64,000 nt of DNA from Halicephalobus mephisto (lineage: Eukaryota; Nematoda; Chromadorea; Rhabditida; Panagrolaimidae). Numbering within the stretch: position 1 is the first letter of the stretch; each line of letters begins with the position of its first letter. The position numbers and the translations under genes are program-made. Below are positions 56,976 to 64,000 of the stretch, in pieces. The notes under the pieces were generated by a model, which did no database searches, was not told the origin of the DNA, and saw only the letters and a list, made by a program, of their open reading frames with translations. The DNA lies in the NCBI GenBank assembly GCA_009193035.1, contig SWDT01000041.1, positions 248,001 through 312,000 on the forward strand, read 5' to 3'.

Positions 56976-59900
56976 ATGAAGTCGACCTTTGTAATTTTGC
57001 TGATTTTCTACTTGATTTCGGTAGTTCTCTCTGGCAAGCCCTCGTTTACCATCGACTATGGGAACCACCAATTTCTGAAGGATGGAGAGCCGTTTAGGTA
57101 CATTTCTGGGGAGATTCACTACAGTAGAATCCATCCCGATCAATGGAACGATCGATTGATAAGACTACGAGCGGCCGGATTGAATGCCATCCAGATCTAT
57201 ATCCCTTGGAATCTCCATGAACCCTATGAAGGAGTGTTCAACTTTGAAGGAATTGCCGATGTCGGCAAATTTATCGAATTGGCTCAGAGCAATGGATTAT
57301 TAGTTCTGTTGAGACCCGGACCTTACATCTGTGCTGAATGGGAAAACGGAGGATTTCCTTACTGGTTATTGAAGAATGACCTGATAGAATTCAGAACATA
57401 CAATGAAGTGTGAGTTGTTTCATTAATTAAGTGAAGAACAGACAAAAAATTAAGATAATAGACATGATTATCCAACTTTAACCTTGAAGCAAAGCATAAT
57501 TTTATTAATTTTAATGCAGTTGCCAATAATTTATACATGCTTTTCTCGATTAATTTTATAGTTGATGGATAGAATAACACTATATGTTCTATTTTGAAGG
57601 AATTCTTGTCAAGAATAATATTTGAAATAAGTTATTGCTTTGATTCAAGTAAGATCATCTTTCGTTTCGGAACTAAAGCTAAACAATTAGTTTGTCTTCG
57701 TGAAAAGCACAATCAAATTTGAGCATAAATGAAAGTGAAAGGAATAAAACAAATATTGATTTGCTTAGGATCATTAGAGAAATGATAAATGACACACTAA
57801 TCAAAACTTATTTTTTCATTTTGGTGAATTTATTTTGATCAAATATTGAAGAAATAAAATGAACAACTTTGCATCCTAATAATTTCGAACATATTAATTT
57901 TTAAATTCTTTCGTTAGTCTCAGTTGGGGGCAAATTTTACGTCATTAGTTAAAGAAATAAGAAGCAAATTTATGTATGAGCATAATATATTTTAATATAT
58001 GAAATATGGTTTCTATTTTAATATTTAGATAATATATTGTTGTGAATATTGTGGTATTAAAAATGTAGTATTAGTTGACATAATATTGAGGATTTATCAA
58101 GTGCACTATACACAGGAGCAAATGGTTTTCATATGATGTTCATCAATTAATATAAATTTGTACTATCCATTTTTAATAATATATTAGTTTGAAAACCTTT
58201 TTTTAGTTACCTCGGAGCGGTTTCTAATTTCTACAAGAAACTCTTCTCCATTTTGAACCCTCTTTTCTACCACAATGGAGGTCCAATAATCATGATCCAG
58301 ATCGAAAACGAATATGGTAGCTCCCTTGTTTGTGACAAGGTCTACACTGCCTTCCTAAGGGACCTTGTCAAATTCTATGTCGGAAATGAAACAATACTGT
58401 ATACTGTAGATTCCGCACAAAAACTCTTCTTTGATTGCGGAACCATCGATGGTGTTTTCTCCACGATTGATTTTGGGCCAACGAGTGCTGATCAAATTAA
58501 ACAGAATTTTCAGTTACAACAGTCTTACGCCAACGGAGGTCCGGTAGTGAATACAGAATTTTATCCAGGCTGGTTCACAACGTGGGGACAGTTGAGTAAT
58601 GACAAGATTCCAACGATCGATGCGACGATGAACTCGATAAAAGCCATGTGGGAAAATAATGCTTCTTTCTCAATTTACATGTTTCATGGAGGATCCAATT
58701 TTGGATTTAGCAATGGAGCCGAGGTTTATGCACCGGTAAGTTATCCATTAGATATTAACTATGTCGTTTCATAGATCTTCTTAGAAAGATTAGACTGTTT
58801 TGAATCGTGGAATCGAAGGAATGGATTTTCTGCGCTATAATTCTTTTCTCATCTTAAGTCAGAAAATAATCTACTAAATTGTTCTTTTACTCATATTTTC
58901 GACAAATAACAGCTTTATTTTTATCAAATGCGAGAATATTTTCGGAAAAGTGCCTTTTAGTGAAAAGTAATTTATAATCAAATATTGAATCAATTGGATA
59001 TTATCCCTCTGATTTGTGCTTTATATTTTAACTAACTTGTTATGGACAATGAAAATGTTTGTAATGTAGGGTATCTCTTATTTGCTTGTTTCGAATCTAT
59101 TGCTTTTTACTTTATCCTATAATAGGTGAAATACCTACTGCATTTTTAAGCTTTAGTGATTTGCATCATAAGACGTTTTTTCAATAGTTACAATATTAGT
59201 AAAAGAACAGAATTAACAAAATTAAGGAATCATACTTCAAATTCTTTATAATCTCTTTGTGCTCTTTATATTTAGTTATGAAATCAGTCTATCCTACAAT
59301 GTAATTAAACTTGAATATCTTGTCAGATTTTATCGTTTTCAATATAACTTTAAACATCTGATTCCAGCTTATTACGTCATATGACTACTCTGCACCAGTG
59401 GCAGAAAACGGCGACATCACACCACTTTACTTGGAAATTGCCTCTTGGATCGGAACTTTGACTGATTATGACTCGAAACCTCAAACAACCCCCATTAATT
59501 TTCCGTAAGCTCGTTTCTCCGTATTTTTCAAGTCAGACTTACTCAGAACAGCAGACTATGGTGAAATCACACTCCAACCAGTCGCCTCTAATCTTATCGA
59601 TGCTCTTCAACCTACAATTAAGCAATCTGCATGCGTCGTCGATCCTCTTCCGAAATCCTTTGAAGCTCTAGATCAGGCTTATGGCTTCGTCCTCTACTCT
59701 ACAGTGCTCCCTGCAGACGGAGATATGTTGAATTGCTCGCAGGCAAAAGACATTGTATACGTGTTTCTGAACAAGGAATCCAAGGGCATGCTTTTGAGCA
59801 CTATCAATTTGTATACAAATTTAACTATTCACATAGGGGCCAAAAAGGGAGATCTTTTAGAGTTGTTAGTGGAAAACAGAGGAAGACAGAACTACCCCGC

Positions 59901-60429
59901 GATTGTGGACAGAAAGGTAGGAGTAGTAGTAATCTAAAAGAAGATTTAGATCTAATTAAAACATTAAACCTTAATACTCTTAAAAATGTTATTTCTTAAT
60001 ATCTTCTTCCAGGGCCTTTTCCCGGATGTCCTTCTCGATTCTACAGTTTTATCCAACTGGACTTCTTGCCCAGTTGATCTTTCTGACTCCAATTCCCTCT
60101 TTAAGTCCAACATCGATAAAGAATCCGCAAAGTTTACTCTTCGTGGTGCCTTAGCTCCACCAACAGTTTACAAAGGAGTCCTTCAAATAAACGACGTCCA
60201 ACCCCGTGACACCTTCTTTTATCCAAATGGCTTCCTCAAAGGTGTTGTTTTCATAAACGGCTTCAATCTGGGAAGATACTGGCCGGTTGCTGGGCCTCAA
60301 GTGACACTGTACGTGCCGTATCCTATTCTCCGCTCTGGACCAAACAATGTTACCGTAATTGAATTGTACGGAAGCATTCAACCAAATGTTAAATTCGTCG
60401 ACAAAGCTGTTTTACAGAAACCCAATTAA
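56976..60429 (+). CDS. GH35 beta-galactosidase, secreted or lysosomal (copy 1)
   Basis: Exons 56976-57409, 58207-58735, 59368-59504, 59547-59916 and 60013-60429 join in frame to give 628 aa. Removes terminal beta-galactose from glycoconjugates. Signal peptide MKSTFVILLIFYLISVVLSG. The GH35 TIM barrel shows [38 protein letters not shown], the acid/base Glu in IQIENEYGS, the nucleophile Glu in [13 protein letters not shown], and YMFHGGSNFGF, then SYDYSAPVAENGD. C-terminal beta-sandwich domains follow (LVENRGRQNY, GVVFINGFNLGRYW). All key residues are present, so it should be active. In exon 4 the acceptor ACTCAG is used because the next upstream AG would lead to a stop. Intron 1 is about 800 bases with no recognised element. 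Confidence 0.93.
57045..57355 (+). repeat. Near-identical GH35 tract (copy 1)
   Basis: These 311 bases of exon 1, covering the start of the catalytic barrel, differ by eye at only three positions from 62091-62401. Upstream signal-peptide sequence and downstream coding sequence are strongly diverged between the two genes. Confidence 0.9.
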
Positions 60430-61958
60430 AGCATGAATTGTAAAATAAATCAATGTTATTCAATATCAAAAAGTTAAAATTCTCAAGTTGACGGGATGAA
60501 TCAAAATGTGGGACTTTTAGTATATTAATTACATATCGAAATTTGGGTAAGAATCGTGTGTATTCTACTCTCTTCTGAACTCGAGAACAATATTTGATTT
60601 GTTATTCCTCTTTTTTGTTTTGTTTTCGTTGATCTTGATAAAGTGTTGTCTTCTGATTTTGGAAGATCTTCAGAAAACTGTTAATGATTTCTTCTCTCGA
60701 TATGTTGTTTTTAAGTTGAAGGTTTTTATTAAAAAAAGATATAATATTCAACAAAAAGTTTATTTTGTAGGAGATAAGATATGTTTAACTTGTATTCCAA
60801 AGATCACAAACAAGATGGTTATATAAATTAAAGAAAATATATAGCCCTATCAAGTCCGAAATTGTAATCAATGAAAAATATGTTGTAAACTGCGAGCAAA
60901 GGAAACATTGGATGTAGGTTAATTATTCAGTTACACTTAGATCATACATTGTTATTTTGTTTTCGAATTAGTTCGGTAAAGTACTAATGTATTTCAATTT
61001 CTTCAGTTACAACTACAAATTCATCTAAATAATGAACAAAAATAACCTTTTCTGAAAATGGTTTACATCATATAAAAAAGAAATTCAATTAGAACTCAGA
61101 TTTCTAAAAACACTAACGTCAAATTTAATATATTTTATTCATATCTTTGAAGGCAACATGATTAATACCTTTTTAAATTTCTGTTCTAACCTATAATATT
61201 TAAGAAAAATAATCATTAACATTCAGTTTAATTAGTTTCAAAATTGAGGATAAATCAAATAATATGTTTACAAAAACCATCAATAAGAAAATTTGATGAC
61301 TACAAATTCAAGTTCATTATCGATATGTAGATTCTAAACTTTTCAATCGGTATTTTTGTAAAAATTCACTTTGGACAGAGAATGCATGGTAAAGTAAATA
61401 GAAATAAAAAAACGAAAACAAATATTGTAAGAAACTAAAGCTGTACTGGCATTGGATAATTTGCAATATCATCGAAGACAAAAAATTTGAATAAGAATTT
61501 AAAAACTATCAATAATGGTGAATTTCATGAACAAGATGACTAATTTTGGATTTATGAAAGTTCTTGAAGGGAAGATTAATAAACAAATCAAGTTATTCAA
61601 TTTTGATCTCAACACAAATGATAGCTTACTGATTATAATACTTTTCAGTAGTTTTTGAATAATTTTTTCGATTCCTTTTATGTTCTTTCGCTTTCGTACA
61701 TTTTCTTCTACTCACAAGGTATAAAAAATGTATGCAAAAATTACTAAACGTGTTGTAAGAAAAAATGAGATTATTGTTCGTGTCGAAGCCAAAGTTGAAT
61801 GATTTGGTCTATTTTCGTAACCAAGAGGTTTGTTGTGTTCAATCATCTTATTCATTGGGACAGAATAAGACACAATCCTCCATGTGGCATTTTTGATCTC
61901 ATCTATTGATCGAGTTTAGTCTATAAGCTTTATTAGACCTAAGACAAACACCGGTAAC
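60430..61958. other. Intergenic region between the two GH35 genes
   Basis: About 1.5 kb with no supported gene. AATAAA near 60443 is the likely poly(A) signal for copy 1. A 75-codon plus-strand frame at 60599-60826 is Phe/Lys/Ile-rich and unsupported. Confidence 0.5.
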
Positions 61959-61959
61959 G

Positions 61960-61965
61960 TGATAA
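61960..61965 (+). promoter_or_regulatory. TGATAA GATA-type site upstream of GH35 copy 2
   Basis: CGTGATAAGAAACG lies about 70 bases before the ATG at 62031, a spacing similar to the site before the sphingomyelinase gene. Extended TGATAAG is a good intestinal GATA match in Caenorhabditis. Confidence 0.4.
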
Positions 61966-62030
61966 GAAACGAAAGGCAAACATTGTTCACGATCGCTTCT
62001 AACGATTTTTATTTTTTGTTCAAAAGACAA

Positions 62031-63851
62031 ATGGTGAAGAGTATTTATCTTCTGTTTTTGTACTTTACTGCTGTTGCATCTGAAAGAAGTTTTACCATCG
62101 ACTATGGGAACCACCAATTTCTGAAGGATGGAGAGCCGTTTAGGTACATTTCTGGGGAGATTCACTACAGTAGAATCCATCCCGATCAATGGAACGATCG
62201 ATTAATAAGACTACGAGCGGCTGGATTGAATGCCATCCAGATCTATATCCCTTGGAATCTCCATGAACCCTATGAAGGAGTGTTCAACTTTGAAGGAATT
62301 GCCGATGTCGGCAAATTTATCGAATTGGCTCAGAGCAATGGATTATTAGTTCTGTTGAGACCCGGACCTTACATCTGTGCCGAATGGGAAAACGGAGGAT
62401 TGCCCTATTGGTTACTGAAGAAAAAAAATATCCAACTGAGAGAGTACAATTTACCATATATTACAGCTGTGAATAGATATTATCAAAAGTTGTTGCCGTT
62501 GCTCAAACCTCTACTGTATATCAACGGAGGACCTATTCTAATGGTTCAGGTGGAGAACGAATACGGTAGTTACAAGAGCGACAAAAAGTATCTGAGGTTT
62601 TTGAGAGATTTATTCAGGAAACATTTAGGAAAAGATGTAGTACTGTATACTAGTAAGTTTAATTTTAAGTTTAAAATGAAAACCTTAATCTTCATTGCTT
62701 TGAAAAAATGCTTTTGTTCGACAATCACCAAATGCTTTTTTAAATTTTAATTAAAACTATGTTAATTTTTATATTACTAAAATTAATATAAATTGAAAAA
62801 AATATATGAAAATAAAAAAGATTTTAAATATTCCATCAGATAATCTTAAATGGAAAATATGCTTTTTTGAAATAATCCGAATTTCATATTTTTTTAAAAT
62901 AATAATCAATTACAGCGGACGGAGCCGGAGATTCTTACTTGAAAGGAGGTGTGGTGGATGACGTGTTTTCTACCGTCGACTTTGGTCCTACAGAGAAAGT
63001 TGCAGAATATTTCGAAATTCAACAGAAATACTCTTCTGGAGGTACAGTAATCTAGATTAACAATTAAAATGAACAATCTTCCAGGGCCGAAAGTGAACTC
63101 CGAATTCTACCCAGGGTGGTTCACCCTATGGGGTCAGCACACCCCGGACTTGCCGACCACAGAAGAAGTACTGAATACGATGACAGCAATGTACAATCAG
63201 AACGCTTCGTTTTCTTTTTACATGTTCCACGGAGGGACTAATTTCGGATTCTGGAATGGAGCTGAAGTTAACGGAGCTGTGGGTTTCACGTCAAGATCAA
63301 ACTAAAAATTCTTGACACGAAAATGAGAAATTTATTTTGTTTAATTCCAGGTGATAACTTCTTATGATTACGGTGCTCCAGTGTCGGAATCAGGAGACAT
63401 TACCCCTCGGTACCAAGAAATCCAAAAGTGGTTCAGGAACCTCCCCGATTGGCCCCACAAACCCCAAAGTACTCCGAAAAACAACACAGCGAGGGAATAC
63501 GGCAAAGTTCATCTCAAGAAACTCGACACTTTGATCCACGGATTTTCGAATTCCTTGACTTCTTGTCGAGTATCGCATCAACCCCAAAGTTTCGAACAAC
63601 TCGATCATCCTTACGGATTTATTTTGTACAAGACAATTTTGCCTTTTTCTGGAAGAAACTTAACTGCAATTAATCTAAAGGATCATGGCTATGTCTATTT
63701 GAACGACTTATATCAGGGAGTAATTGTCAATAATTTCTTGAATTATTCAAAGAAGTGGGTCGGGTTGAAGAATGCCAAACAAGGAGATACTCTCTTCGTT
63801 ATTGTAGAAAATAGAGGAAGACAAACGTATTTAACAAAGATGGATTATAAA
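62031..63851 (+). CDS. GH35 beta-galactosidase (copy 2), cut by window end
   Basis: Exons 62031-62652, 62916-63041, 63085-63278 and 63351-63851 join in frame for about 481 residues; the final exon lies beyond the window. Start [20 protein letters not shown] is a signal peptide; an upstream in-frame ATG at 61959 would add a polar stretch and is not chosen. Acid/base Glu in [10 protein letters not shown], nucleophile Glu in [25 protein letters not shown] and [13 protein letters not shown] are intact. Intron positions differ from copy 1: copy 1 has an intron after RTYNEV where this gene reads on, and copy 2 has introns after VLYT and inside the GGPKVN turn that copy 1 lacks; the join before ITSYDY is shared. 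The pair is therefore old, despite a near-identical tract in exon 1. Confidence 0.92.
62091..62401 (+). repeat. Near-identical GH35 tract (copy 2)
   Basis: Partner of 57045-57355. It begins within two codons of the signal-peptide end and stops abruptly at GGAGGATT, after which identity drops sharply. Confidence 0.9.
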
Positions 63852-64000
63852 GTAAGATAATTATTCTAAAATTAAAATACCAATAATCAGATTCATAGTC
63901 AAAAATGTATCATTAGTGTCAGAACCACTATTTGGAAGTTATTCTCCGAATTGAAAATTAAAAAGTTCCTAAACAAAAAACATTGGTTTTGACGCGAATT

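Overview
The window reads as nuclear DNA of a rhabditid nematode, close to Caenorhabditis in gene content. It is AT-rich, introns are often 35-50 bp with TTTTCAG or TTTTTAG acceptors, poly(A) signals are AATAAA, and the gene families (nematode chemoreceptors, polyprotein allergen NPA, nematode-type G-alpha) are lineage-specific. No rRNA, tRNA or CRISPR array was recognised.

Layout. (1) 0.8-17.0 kb: six head-to-tail two-exon 7TM chemoreceptor genes of one family, with duplicated upstream blocks. (2) 18.1-21.3 kb: a secreted acid sphingomyelinase (saposin B plus metallophosphoesterase) with a 0.5 kb palindrome in one intron. (3) 22.2-25.2 kb: two tandem genes of an unrecognised nematode family, possibly F-box-like. 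(4) 26.5-28.9 kb: two four-helix membrane proteins ending in PPxY motifs. (5) 29.2-33.5 kb: three very small genes, two of them probably encoding secreted peptides and built from tiny exons. (6) 33.7-36.6 kb: a further, different 7TM receptor. (7) 37.0-39.1 kb: an RMI1-type OB-fold protein (rmh-1-like). (8) 40.4-45.3 kb, minus strand: a complete five-exon G-protein alpha subunit of 358 aa. (9) 45.3-50.1 kb: repeat-rich, almost gene-free. (10) 50.1-56.7 kb, minus strand: a seven-exon nematode polyprotein allergen precursor of about 1740 aa. (11) 57.0-64 kb: two tandem GH35 beta-galactosidases, the second cut by the window end.

Functional themes. Chemosensory signalling is represented by seven 7TM receptors and a G-alpha of the kind nematodes use in sensory neurons; no link between particular receptors and this G-alpha can be shown. 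The sphingomyelinase, NPA and both GH35 genes are secreted or luminal proteins, and each has TGATAA-type GATA sites close upstream, suggesting shared intestinal expression.

The most notable pattern is evolutionary. Three tandem gene pairs and one GPCR pair show short tracts of near identity next to strongly diverged sequence, consistent with repeated gene conversion. Non-coding DNA holds several mobile families: a palindromic MITE family with ACACAAAAAAGTGTAAC-type ends (about eight copies), a second palindromic family (two copies), a 296 bp palindrome, a pogo-like MITE with TA duplications, solo LTRs (one with a perfect 5 bp target duplication), and three TTCTAGAA-rich zones resembling heat-shock-element arrays. 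Exon joins were worked out by eye from reading frame and splice consensus and have no transcript support.
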